A stretch of 64,000 nt of DNA from Novosphingobium sp. SG751A (GTDB lineage Bacteria; Pseudomonadota; Alphaproteobacteria; Sphingomonadales; Sphingomonadaceae): assembly GCF_013149295.1 (NCBI RefSeq), contig NZ_JABGCB010000003.1, positions 182,631-246,630 of the forward strand, in the 5' to 3' direction. Positions 44,630 to 53,296 of the stretch are shown piece after piece. Each line of letters opens with the position of its first letter. Position 1 is the first letter of the stretch. Both the position numbers and the translations under genes were made by a program. The notes below the pieces were generated by a model that worked only from the letters and a program-made list of their open reading frames with translations, made no database searches and was not told where the DNA came from.

Positions 44630-45865
44630 TCAAGCTGCCTTCCTTGCCTTTTTGCCCGGTAACGTGAAGACCAAAGCGCATGACACGAGAAGCGCTACCA
44701 GCAGGAAAGAGAATGCCAACATGAAGCTGCCATCCCCGATTCCAACTAGAAATCCAAATATGACAGGAGAAATTACCGCAGCCACTTGCCCTGCGGTAGT
44801 TATGAAGCTGCCAGCTACACCTATCACACTCTTGGGTATGGAAGTCATGGGCTCTGCCCAGAAGGACGAGAAGAAGGCGTTGAGACAGAAGCCGGCCATT
44901 GTCTGCGCGACAAGCAACACCATGCCGGATTCGGCGGTGGCGGTGAGAAATATGGCGAGCACTGCCGATAGCTGCGTTGCCACGATCAGCAATCGCTTGC
45001 TTTGCTGAAAATATCGACTGGCGATCCATCCGCCGAAAAGCATCCCTGCTATACCAGCGAAGCGAGGCAGAGAAGCGACGGCTCCAAGCTCGGCAGCTGA
45101 GAAGCCCCGCGACTTGAGTAGATATGTTGGAAGCCACGTAGAGAAGCCCCACTCGGCCAGCTCGAACGCGAAATAAATTAAAACATACTTCCAGATATTA
45201 TAGCGCGTTATAAGATGAAATATGTTTTTGTAGTCTTTTACGTCTTGTTCGCTCGCGTCATCGCCTTCAATCTCAAGGATTTCAGCCGGATCAACTCGGT
45301 TGGAGTCTGAGGGCTTGTCGCGAACGACCCTCCAGAAAATTATCGCTGAGATGATGCCAGGTACGAAAAGAAGGTGGTAAACTGCCCGCCATCCCCATTC
45401 AGAGATGGCAGTTCCAACTATTAGCAGGCCTAGGGCACTCCCCAATGGCATCGCGGCCATTTTGATTGCATTCGCGCCAGCCCGTTCGTGCCTAGGGAAC
45501 CAGGCCGCTATGGTTTTGAAGGAGCAGCCCGGCAATAAGCCCTCACCTATGCCGAAAGCGAACCTGATCATCAGCATCTGGGGCAGGCTGACGGCTAGGC
45601 CTGTCGCGAAAGTCAGTGCCGACCACCACGTTATGGCGAAAGTAGCGACCTTTCGCGATCCGAACCGGTCTGCCAACAGGCCTCCCGGTATCTGAGCCAC
45701 CGCCATGCCTATGAAGAAAGTGCTCATCACTGCGCCCATTTCGACGGGACTCAGGTGAAAGTCGGTAGCGATATACGGAATAGCGATCGCCATTGCGATC
45801 CGATCAATATACGATACGATCCAGGAAAACGCCAAAACCGCAAGAACTTTATGCCGAGATTTCAC
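44630..45865 (-). CDS. MFS transporter, anion:cation symporter (ACS) family
   Basis: A permease of about 411 residues with twelve predicted helices. The first helix region FSWIVSYIDRIAMAIAIPYI and the loop IPGGLLADRFGSRK are typical of the ACS family, which takes up organic anions such as sugar acids. The frame extends to a TTG at 45934, but GTG 45865 lies just before the first helix. A second ACS transporter follows upstream at 46.1-47.4 kb in the same direction; a 199-bp gap suggests separate or loosely linked transcription. They may serve the hyu/argH or opine substrates. Confidence 0.85.
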   Translation of the reverse strand: MKSRHKVLAVLAFSWIVSYIDRIAMAIAIPYIATDFHLSPVEMGAVMSTFFIGMAVAQIPGGLLADRFGSRKVATFAITWWSALTFATGLAVSLPQMLMIRFAFGIGEGLLPGCSFKTIAAWFPRHERAGANAIKMAAMPLGSALGLLIVGTAISEWGWRAVYHLLFVPGIISAIIFWRVVRDKPSDSNRVDPAEILEIEGDDASEQDVKDYKNIFHLITRYNIWKYVLIYFAFELAEWGFSTWLPTYLLKSRGFSAAELGAVASLPRFAGIAGMLFGGWIASRYFQQSKRLLIVATQLSAVLAIFLTATAESGMVLLVAQTMAGFCLNAFFSSFWAEPMTSIPKSVIGVAGSFITTAGQVAAVISPVIFGFLVGIGDGSFMLAFSFLLVALLVSCALVFTLPGKKARKAA

Positions 45866-46133
45866 CGTCTGTCGTTCCGATGCGAAAATTTCTGGGAGCG
45901 GCGAACCCAGATGATGGAGACCAAGCGCTCTCAATCAGAAGGAGCCAAACCAGAAGGAATGATAGAACACGGTGGAATTTCCGGTTTATGCCGTCAAATG
46001 GCGATTTTCGTTGATCTCATTCTGCAAAGTTATGATGGTGCAGCTGGCGGAGGACTCCAACGACAAATCAAGCCAACGCAACACATAATGTCGATGTCGA
46101 GCCCTCGGACTCGTCGAAGTGAGCGAATTTCAA

Positions 46134-47426
46134 TTAGATTAGCGTTCGGGGGGAAACTGAGGCAGGTTCAACGGTCCGCTGCTCACGCCGCCCGAAACTC
46201 AAGATCGCGATACAGAACGACAGAATTGTTGCGCCGATCTGCAGGCCAAAACCCCAGTTATAATCGTTGTTGCTCAGTTGAAGAGCCAACCCTACCGCTG
46301 TCGGCGCTATGATAGCGGCAGTCTGGCCACCGATATTGATGACGCCGCTGCTCAATCCCATCGACGTTTTGGAAATGGCCTCCATGGGCATGGCCCAAAA
46401 TGCGGGGAAGAAAGCAGCTATCGCTAAGGATGCTACAGTGGCCCAAGCGATAATTGCGACATGCGACGTCGCGAACAACATGGCCGCAGCCCCAGCCGAT
46501 GCGAGCAATTGTGCTCCAAGGATCAGTAGGTGGCGCCGCTTGCTAAAAAAGCGGTCCGAAAGCCAGCCCCACATCATTGCGCCAAGCGCTCCACCGAGTG
46601 AAGACAATGTGATGGTCAAGCCCATGTCGAACGTCGAAAAGCCTCTTGCCTTCAGCAGGTAAGTTGGTAGCCAAGTAGGGAAGGCCCAGGCGATTATTTC
46701 GAACGTGAACAGGATCGAAAACCATTTGAGTATGTTCGGCTGGCGAATAACCTCGCGAAGCGTCATTCTTTCAGTTGGGACGCTAGCGGATTCAGCCTCG
46801 TTGTCCTCGAGTTCGGCCTGCTCGACAGCCGATAGCTCATCCGCATCGTCGGGGCTGTTGGGCACGAATCTCCAGAAAAGTGCAGCAAGAACAATGCATG
46901 GCAGGGCGAGGACGAAGAATGCCACACGCCAGTTCCACATCGTGGCTATGCTGAGAACAACCGCCGCTGCAATCGCCTTCCCGACATTTGCAAAAGCGAA
47001 CACTGCGGCCGTAGCCGTCGCGCGCTGATGTTTGGGCACCCAAACAGCCAAAGTCTTGTTTAGGCTTCCCGGAAAATAAACGCCGTGCCCAGCACCAAAG
47101 CCAAACCGTGCTAGAAGCAGGTAAAGGTGGTTAATCGCAGCTCCCGTCAGAATTAGGAAAACCGACCACGAAAAAATGGCGAACGAGGCAACCTTACGGA
47201 TCCCCAGCCGGTCATTTAGCATTCCGCCAGGGATCTGTGCTAGCACATAGGCGGCGCTAAATGCGCTCGAAACCATGCCCATCGCGACTGGGCCAATTTT
47301 GAAATCTTCCGCGATAAACGGAAGGACTACGAAGATGGCCTTCCGGTCCATGTAAGCCATCGCTTCCACGAGGGCGAGCACGATGAGCACCGTATAGCGG
47401 CGCTTCCAGTGTATCTTTCGGCCCAT
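46134..47426 (-). CDS. MFS transporter, ACS family
   Basis: A 430-residue ACS-type permease: LALVEAMAYMDRKAIFVVLP in helix 1, AQIPGGMLNDRLGIRKVASF in the helix 2-3 loop, and a hydrophilic central loop between helices 6 and 7 rich in acidic residues. ATG 47426 follows a GTG codon that could also be used; the ribosome site is weak. It is clearly related to, but well diverged from, its downstream neighbour, so the pair is not a recent duplication. Organic-anion uptake is expected; the substrate is unknown. Confidence 0.86.
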   Translation of the reverse strand: MGRKIHWKRRYTVLIVLALVEAMAYMDRKAIFVVLPFIAEDFKIGPVAMGMVSSAFSAAYVLAQIPGGMLNDRLGIRKVASFAIFSWSVFLILTGAAINHLYLLLARFGFGAGHGVYFPGSLNKTLAVWVPKHQRATATAAVFAFANVGKAIAAAVVLSIATMWNWRVAFFVLALPCIVLAALFWRFVPNSPDDADELSAVEQAELEDNEAESASVPTERMTLREVIRQPNILKWFSILFTFEIIAWAFPTWLPTYLLKARGFSTFDMGLTITLSSLGGALGAMMWGWLSDRFFSKRRHLLILGAQLLASAGAAAMLFATSHVAIIAWATVASLAIAAFFPAFWAMPMEAISKTSMGLSSGVINIGGQTAAIIAPTAVGLALQLSNNDYNWGFGLQIGATILSFCIAILSFGRREQRTVEPASVSPRTLI

Positions 47427-47744
47427 CACGGATGAATTTGGAAGGTTGGCGGAGTAATCATCAGCGTTCTACCTGTTCTTCGTCGTTTTTGTCGAACTCG
47501 GCTCCGGGATCAAAGATAAGATCATGGCGTGCTTCCTACCGCCTCCGAAGCTGCTCGGCTTTCTAGTTGAGGTTATGGCCGAGGTGGTGGCGATCAGCCT
47601 GCATCCGTCCATCACTCGATGCTGATCGTGTGCAGCTACGATTATTCCGTCAAGCCCAGAAAAGGATGAGGTTATTCTCTTTGCGTATGAAGTCAGAACA
47701 AGTCGCGATCCTTGCTTGAGTCTCTACGAGCCGCCACCATTCGA
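47427..47744. other. Gene-free boundary between catabolic and conjugation regions
   Basis: About 318 bp without a supported gene. It separates the start of the ACS transporter from a degraded traG fragment and marks the change from catabolic to transfer genes. The promoter of the ACS gene must lie here; I saw no repeat or attachment site. Confidence 0.4.
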
Positions 47745-48030
47745 TTGTCCCTAATGACGAGTGGACCGCCAGGCGGATCTCGGACGCACTCGGCACCGAG
47801 ACCGAGCAGCGCGCGATGCGCAACTATGCACGGCCCTGGCTCACGCACGTCATGGTCAGCCGGCGGGAGACCGCGCAGCGCTGCTGACGCTGGGCGAGGT
47901 GATGCAACTCGTGCCCACTGACGAACTGATGCTGAACTCGGACCGCCCCGCCGATCCGCGCGAGGAAACCGCATTACTATGCGCATCGCCGCTACTTCAC
48001 AGGCTCTTGGCGTATGCCTGAGAGTGGCCA
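47745..48030 (+). pseudogene. Frameshifted C-terminal remnant of a TraG/VirD4-type gene
   Basis: Three reading frames in turn encode a typical VirD4/TraG C-terminal region: NDEWTARRISDALGTETEQR, then PWLTHVMVSRRETA, a shift near 47875 to LLTLGEVMQLVPTDELML, and a shift near 47960 to IRARKPHYYAHRRYFTGSW. At least two indels break the frame and the N-terminal ATPase part is absent. It runs head-on into the end of the TraD-like gene on the other strand, with which it overlaps at about 48,000. Confidence 0.7.
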
Positions 48031-49796
48031 GTTGGCCACGCTGGCTCGAATGCCAGAGTCCGTTGGGCGTACGATACATGAGGAATTCGCACGCGCCGCC
48101 AGTCGGAAGTGGTCGCTCTTTTGACGAAACCTTCCCTGTTCGCAAGCTGCGTTATCTCGCTCGCGAGGACGACATCTTCCACGGCCCGCTTGCTCTGCAT
48201 CGACGTGGAGCGCGAGGTGAATCGACCACGGGTCCGCGAACGGCTCATGTCGTCACGCTCGACCTCGCGGCTGCCGATCAGGTCGGTGGCAAGCTCTGCA
48301 GTGCCCCCGCCCTCGCTCAAGCCGCAGCGTAGCAGCAGCAGGTTGCCGCAGTTCTCGATAATGGTGTGGGCACCCTCGCCGTAAATCTGCTTGATCTGGG
48401 CGAAGCTCTGGAAACCGATTGCCACTCGCCCACCAAATTTTCGCAGGCGCGCTTGGGCATCCTTGAGGCCCTCGATCCGGCCGAGCGCGTCGAGCTCATC
48501 AACGTGAAACCAAATCCGACGCTGTCGAGATGGGGCGAGGGAAAGCGTCTCGACGATTGCCAGATTGATCCAACAGGAGACGAGGCCGCGTAGCGCCGCG
48601 ATTTGATTGGCATTATACGGCATCCATAACGAACCCGATCCGGTGCGCACCCATTGCCGAATGGAAAAGCCATCGCCGTCGCGAACCGCGAAACTCCGCA
48701 GACTGACGAGCGCGGGCGTAATGGTCCCGAGGATGCTGGCCAGCATGCGCTCGCCGCCTTCTTCGAAGAATCGAGCGGCGGGCGTGTTCGCGCACAACTC
48801 TTCGAGCTGTGTCTTGTTCGCCTGCACTAGGGCGTCAACGAAAGCAGCCGAACTGCCCATCGCGTTGGTGACCCAGCTTTCCATGGCACTGGACAGCAAT
48901 TGCTGGGCGTAGCTTATCCACTGATCGTGATCGCTATGGCCAAGGTGCGGCAACAGCGATTGCGCGACCATCGGGAAGTCGCTGACGTGTTCGATTTCGG
49001 CTAACAAGTCCCATCGGGCGCAGCGGGCATCGAACGGGTTGAGGATGACATCGCCCGGTTCGTAGAAGGTGCTGAGAGCGCTCCCATCGGGATCCGCGAC
49101 CACCTGGCGATCACCGCGGCGTCGGACGTCGGCCATCAGAGCGCGAAGCGCCGTTGATTTGCCTGAGCCGGTCGCACCGATCGCGGCGATGTGCATCGTC
49201 TCATCCTCGATCGTGAGCGGCACGCCACCGAGAGCCACTCGTCCTCCCGCGCCGGTGACCAACCGACTATGGAGACGACTGATCGGCCCGCGCATCTTCG
49301 TACCGCGCAGATGCGTGAAGCGTCGCGGCCAAACGCCCAGCCGGGCTGCCACTGCGCCCCCCAAATAAGCTAAAAGAGCGGGCAGCATCACGGCCAGGGT
49401 CGGCATCGCGGTGATGAAATCCGCATACAGCCAAAGGCCAACCAGACCGCCGCCCACCCAACCGATAGGCGCGGTCAGCAGCGGCCATGCTGTGCGCCGA
49501 TCCACGGCCTGGACGGCGCCAATCGCAAGCGCGCCGGGCAGCGCGGCAAGGGCGAAGAACAGATGGTAGCGGTGGGCGGCAAGCCATAGCCAGCGCTGAC
49601 CGAGCCAAGGCTCAAGCTGATCACGATGCCGCCAGTGCTCGAATACGAGATCGCGCATGGCGAAGCGGGCGTCGAGCGGGATGGTCTCCCGCACGACAGG
49701 CCAAGCGAGGCCGATGGCAAGCAGCGAAAGAAGAAACGCGACCTGATGCACGATCGGATCGGCGCCTTGGCTCCCTCCGGGTGTTCCGCCGCTCAC
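47997..49796 (-). CDS. TraD-like type IV coupling protein
   Basis: A 599-residue coupling ATPase that links the relaxosome to a conjugative secretion channel. Residues 1-150 hold several membrane segments; the Walker A motif GATGSGKST is at residues 207-215; the Walker B-like region is IWFHVDELDALGRIEGLKDA, followed by GRVAIGFQSFAQIKQIYG. It starts with GTG overlapping the traA stop in GTGA, so the longer frame to 49868 is not needed. Its last 10-20 residues are read through the opposing traG remnant and may not be original. A divergent fragment of the same family lies at 16.1 kb. Confidence 0.88.
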   Translation of the reverse strand: MSGGTPGGSQGADPIVHQVAFLLSLLAIGLAWPVVRETIPLDARFAMRDLVFEHWRHRDQLEPWLGQRWLWLAAHRYHLFFALAALPGALAIGAVQAVDRRTAWPLLTAPIGWVGGGLVGLWLYADFITAMPTLAVMLPALLAYLGGAVAARLGVWPRRFTHLRGTKMRGPISRLHSRLVTGAGGRVALGGVPLTIEDETMHIAAIGATGSGKSTALRALMADVRRRGDRQVVADPDGSALSTFYEPGDVILNPFDARCARWDLLAEIEHVSDFPMVAQSLLPHLGHSDHDQWISYAQQLLSSAMESWVTNAMGSSAAFVDALVQANKTQLEELCANTPAARFFEEGGERMLASILGTITPALVSLRSFAVRDGDGFSIRQWVRTGSGSLWMPYNANQIAALRGLVSCWINLAIVETLSLAPSRQRRIWFHVDELDALGRIEGLKDAQARLRKFGGRVAIGFQSFAQIKQIYGEGAHTIIENCGNLLLLRCGLSEGGGTAELATDLIGSREVERDDMSRSRTRGRFTSRSTSMQSKRAVEDVVLASEITQLANREGFVKRATTSDWRRVRIPHVSYAQRTLAFEPAWPTGHSQAYAKSL

Positions 49797-52294
49797 CGCT
49801 CCGCTCCATAGTCTCGATCGCGGATCGGCGTGCGCTGCACCTTTGCAGCGTCGGCGTAGGCGGCGCACACCTGTTCCGCCGTCCGCTGTGAGGCTTTGGC
49901 AAGGGCCGCGAACGTCTCCCGCAGCTTGGTCGCCCGATCCTGCGTGGACGATCCGGCGGCAGCACCCGCGGTTTCCTTGCCGGGCTTCGCGCTGTTAGTC
50001 GCGGTGGACTGCTCAGCGGTAGCGTCGCGTGTTGCCGTCGGCACCGATAGCTCCGTCACGTGCGGGACTGCTTCTCGACGGCCACCGGCAGTCGCTTGAC
50101 CCGAGCGGCTATCGTAATCGAGCACCATGTCTTTTGGCCGCTCGCGTGCGAGCGTCCGACGCAACTGCGCCTCGTCTTGGAAGTCGTCCCGGCCATAGTG
50201 GACGGCCGTTTCCGCACGGTGACGGGACAGCGCGACATAGGTGGAGTGAGCATCCATGCCCGGTGTGGCGAGGACGTGGGTGCGGTCCACGGTCATGCCC
50301 TGCGTCTTGTGCACAGTTGCCGCATAGCCATGATCGATCTGGTTGTAGCTCTTGAGATCGATATCGATTTTCCGTCCGTCATCTAGCCGTACCGCGAGAC
50401 TGCTGCGGCCAGCTCTCTCGACGATGCCAAGCGAACCGTTCTTCACACCAAGCTCGCGCTCGTTCTTGAGGAAGAGGATCCGGTCATTCTCGGCAAATTG
50501 CCGAACGCCACGCTCGGTCTGGACCGCGACGTTCTGACCGATCTCACCTTGCGAAGCCAAACGCTCTCGCGCCGCCTGATTTAACATCGCGACCTCCTTG
50601 TTCATGTGGGTAAGAATGATGCGGGACGCGATTGGATCGGCTCGCCGCTCGGCGTCCCAGTGATCGATCAGCGTCGTTCGGGCAGCGTCGCGTGTCCCAG
50701 CGGCATGCACCATGCCCGCGCTCGAGTAAGCGGCGATCGCCTCACCTGTCCGGCCGCTGGCGAACATGCGGGTGGCTTCGCGCATCCAAGGTTCGGCCTG
50801 CCGGCGAACCTCGCTGATTTCGGCAGTACCATGGCGCTCAGCGAGCAGGCGAAATGCGGCGCCCGCCTCGATCGACTGAAGCTGCTGTGGGTCGCCCACC
50901 ATGACGACCTTGGCGCCCGCGTCGGCAGCTTCCGCCAGCACGCGCTGGAGCTGGCGTGTGCCGACCATGCCGGCCTCGTCGAGCACTAGAACATCCCGCG
51001 ACGTTAGCCGGTCGCGATCGCGTGCCCAGGCATGTTCGAGACTCGCGATCGTGCGTGATGTGATGCCCGATCCACCCTCGAGATTTTCGGCGGCAATGCC
51101 CGACAGCGCTGTGCCCCGTACGGTGTAACCCGCCGCCTCCCAAGTTTCGCGCGCAAGGCCGAGCATTGCCGACTTGCCAGTGCCGGCATAGCCGACGACG
51201 AGGCTGAGGCCGGCCGGTCGCGCGACATGGTCGAGGGCAGCGCGCTGTTCGCGCCCCAGTACAAATCCGCGCCCCACGGCGGCGTGAATTGCCTGTTCCA
51301 CATAATACCGAGGAACATTGTGCTTCGCCCCCGCCAGCGCAGTGGCATTTCGCACAAGCGCTTGTTCAACATTGTGCATCGATGCGGTGGTGAAGCGCTC
51401 GACGGCGCGACCATCGCGTCCGAGAGCAAGCAGTTGATCAGAGCCACGCATGGCCTCGAGCACAGCTTCGAACTGTTCCTTGCCGTCAGAATGGCGGTGC
51501 GCGAACATCGCCATGTCACGGCGGGTGAAGGTGGCCTGATCGCGGGTCAGCGCATCGAGGCCGATCTCGGGGTGCGCGATGATTGTCCCACCGTTGGCAC
51601 GCGCGATCCGGATATGGTCGTCGGCACGCTCGGCATCCTCGCCGCGCTCCAGCCGCCGCGCCCCAGCCGCACCAATCTTGTGCTGCGGCTGGAGGTCGAT
51701 CCCGCGCGCGTCATGACTGCGGTGATCGATGCGCGCCGCGATGCCCAATGCGTTCAGCCGCTCGTTGGCGTGGTCGGCCCACCGCTCTCGCCATTGCTGC
51801 AACAGCGCTTTCGCGTTCCATTCACGAACCTTCGCGCCAAAGCCGTCCGGCCCGACGTCGCGCATCGCCAGCATGACATGGGCGTGCGGTTTCGCTTCAC
51901 CGTCCGCGCCGATGTCCCAATGCACATTGAGATCGGCAACCATGCCGCGCGACACGAACTCACGATCAACGAATTCGCGAGCGAGCGCGATGCCCTGCTC
52001 CTTCGTCAGTTCGCGGGGAATGGCGAACTCAACCTCGCGGGCGAGTTGGGCGTCCTTACGTTTCTCGGTCGCCTCGACCTCATTCCACAGGGTTTCGCGG
52101 TCACGCAGGCGCTCCGGCGCGCCTTCCGGCAGCATCACCTCGGAATGGACGACACCGGCCTTGTTGGTGAACTCGTGAGCGCGGCCGAGCCGCTCATCCT
52201 CGAGACGTGAGGCCGAGCGATAGGCCGCGGCTGCCACCGCGCTCCTGCCGGTGCCCCGCCCGATGACTTTGGCCGAGAAGTGATAGATCGCCAT
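49793..52294 (-). CDS. traA: TraA-type relaxase-helicase (MobQ)
   Basis: An 833-residue conjugative relaxase fused to a RecD-like helicase. The N-terminal MobA/MobL domain has AAAAYRSASRLEDERLGRAH with the candidate nicking tyrosine and NVHWDIGADGEAKPHAHVML with the metal histidines. The helicase part shows Walker A GYAGTGKSAML, DVLVLDEAGMVGTRQLQRVL, VMVGDPQQLQSIEAGAAFRL, ATVHKTQGMTVDRTHV and TYVALSRHRAETAVHYG. It is shorter than the roughly 1100-residue Ti plasmid TraA, mainly at the C terminus. It is divergent from traC with a candidate oriT between, and coupled to the TraD-like gene downstream. Confidence 0.92.
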   Translation of the reverse strand: MAIYHFSAKVIGRGTGRSAVAAAAYRSASRLEDERLGRAHEFTNKAGVVHSEVMLPEGAPERLRDRETLWNEVEATEKRKDAQLAREVEFAIPRELTKEQGIALAREFVDREFVSRGMVADLNVHWDIGADGEAKPHAHVMLAMRDVGPDGFGAKVREWNAKALLQQWRERWADHANERLNALGIAARIDHRSHDARGIDLQPQHKIGAAGARRLERGEDAERADDHIRIARANGGTIIAHPEIGLDALTRDQATFTRRDMAMFAHRHSDGKEQFEAVLEAMRGSDQLLALGRDGRAVERFTTASMHNVEQALVRNATALAGAKHNVPRYYVEQAIHAAVGRGFVLGREQRAALDHVARPAGLSLVVGYAGTGKSAMLGLARETWEAAGYTVRGTALSGIAAENLEGGSGITSRTIASLEHAWARDRDRLTSRDVLVLDEAGMVGTRQLQRVLAEAADAGAKVVMVGDPQQLQSIEAGAAFRLLAERHGTAEISEVRRQAEPWMREATRMFASGRTGEAIAAYSSAGMVHAAGTRDAARTTLIDHWDAERRADPIASRIILTHMNKEVAMLNQAARERLASQGEIGQNVAVQTERGVRQFAENDRILFLKNERELGVKNGSLGIVERAGRSSLAVRLDDGRKIDIDLKSYNQIDHGYAATVHKTQGMTVDRTHVLATPGMDAHSTYVALSRHRAETAVHYGRDDFQDEAQLRRTLARERPKDMVLDYDSRSGQATAGGRREAVPHVTELSVPTATRDATAEQSTATNSAKPGKETAGAAAGSSTQDRATKLRETFAALAKASQRTAEQVCAAYADAAKVQRTPIRDRDYGAER

Positions 52295-52448
52295 GACGGC
52301 AACCCATCTACGCCTGATCCCGCGACGTCGGTACGACGTATAAGCGCGCTCTCATACGCTAGAGCGCTCCTGAGAGATTTCCGGCGTTGAACCGGGGGGG
52401 CAGGCCGCCCAATTCGGAGGCATCGACACGCAAAATGGAGGTGCACCG
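52295..52448. other. Candidate oriT region between traA and traC
   Basis: This 154-bp gap between divergent traA and traC is the usual oriT position in Ti-like transfer modules. It contains a perfect inverted repeat, GCGCTCT at 52346-52352 and AGAGCGC at 52361-52367, with an 8-nt spacer, and a run of seven G residues near 52396. The nick site was not identified. Confidence 0.5.
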
Positions 52449-52754
52449 ATGCGAAAGGTCCGTGATTTCGACGCTGAGCTGAAAGCGCTCAACGACCGCG
52501 CCAAGCTGCTCAAGCAGCGCAAGATCCAGCAATTCGGCGAACTGATCGAGGCGACGGGTGCCGATGCGCTTGAGCCCGATCTGCTTGCCGGAGCCCTCCT
52601 GGCGGCGGTCGCGGAAAAGGATAAGGCAACCATGTCGGCATGGAGTCGCCAGGGCGCCCAATTCTTTCGCGACACAAGCAGGCAATCGTCGCGCCGCACT
52701 GCAGGCGGTGGTGAAGGCGGCAAGGCGGCTGACACAGGTTCACAATCGGCTTGA
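52449..52754 (+). CDS. traC: Conjugal transfer protein TraC-like
   Basis: A 101-residue basic protein. It begins with MRKVRDFDAELKALNDRAKL, has a helical GELIEATGADALEPDLLAGA and a Ser/Arg/Gly-rich tail. This composition and its position, divergent from traA beside the candidate oriT, fit the TraC accessory protein that helps the relaxase at oriT. Sequence recognition is moderate; position carries most of the weight. The next gene, TraD-like, follows in another frame after a short gap. Confidence 0.7.
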   Translation: MRKVRDFDAELKALNDRAKLLKQRKIQQFGELIEATGADALEPDLLAGALLAAVAEKDKATMSAWSRQGAQFFRDTSRQSSRRTAGGGEGGKAADTGSQSA

Positions 52755-52791
52755 TGCAGCACGGTCGCGATCGGAAACGAGGGCTTGGGTC

Positions 52792-53076
52792 GTGGCAAGA
52801 CGCGAACGCACACGGCATTTGATCGAGTTGGGCGGGTTGGTGCAAAAAGCCGGCCTCGTCGGCATTGCAGATGACGATCGCGCCATGCTGTATGGCGCTT
52901 TTCTCGAGATTGCGCAGCGCATGCAGAGCGACGAGGACTCGCAGTTCAAGCTGTTGCTGCGCCGTCGGGGTGCGCGCGCCTTTGCGACTGATGCAGAGCA
53001 GACATCGGCAAGTCGCAATCAGCGGAAAGCCGATGGCCCGCGCAATAAAATGATTGACGGTGATCACAAATGCTGA
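52792..53076 (+). CDS. traD: Conjugal transfer protein TraD (Ti-type small protein)
   Basis: A 94-residue protein with the recognisable Ti-type TraD core RRERTRHLIELGGLVQKAGL, followed by DDDRAMLYGAFLEIA. It begins with GTG at 52792 behind a GAGGG site. It is a small relaxosome accessory, unrelated to the coupling ATPase also called TraD. The traC-traD order beside traA is the standard one. Just downstream lies the IS4-family element, which may have separated this module from further genes. Confidence 0.75.
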   Translation: MARRERTRHLIELGGLVQKAGLVGIADDDRAMLYGAFLEIAQRMQSDEDSQFKLLLRRRGARAFATDAEQTSASRNQRKADGPRNKMIDGDHKC

Positions 53077-53296
53077 GGGTTCAACGAACCGGACAGCGTG
53101 GTACACAATAGCAAGTGGCTCAACCGCGCTTCGACGCCGCCGCTCGACGAGCGAAATGGTCGCCGAGGACGGCGAACTGTAAGCGTCGTTCCGGCCTTTC
53201 AATTACCCACAAGTCGTCGCGCCCATGGTTCCACTCGACTCATTGCCATTGCCCGCAGGCCGACGCTCATGATTCATCTCCAAGCATCAAATTGCT

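Noticed and set aside
45755..46312. Open plus-strand frame of 185 codons
   Set aside because: It lies antisense to the start of one ACS transporter and the end of the other, has no ribosome site or motif, and its residue composition is that of a shadow frame.
47693..48145. Minus-strand 150-codon frame beside the TraD-like gene
   Set aside because: It is the antisense of the traG remnant and of the end of the TraD-like gene, which explain the sequence better.
51227..52210. Open plus-strand frame of 327 codons opposite traA
   Set aside because: It is a shadow of the GC-rich relaxase gene; no domain is recognisable and traA on the other strand has complete motifs.
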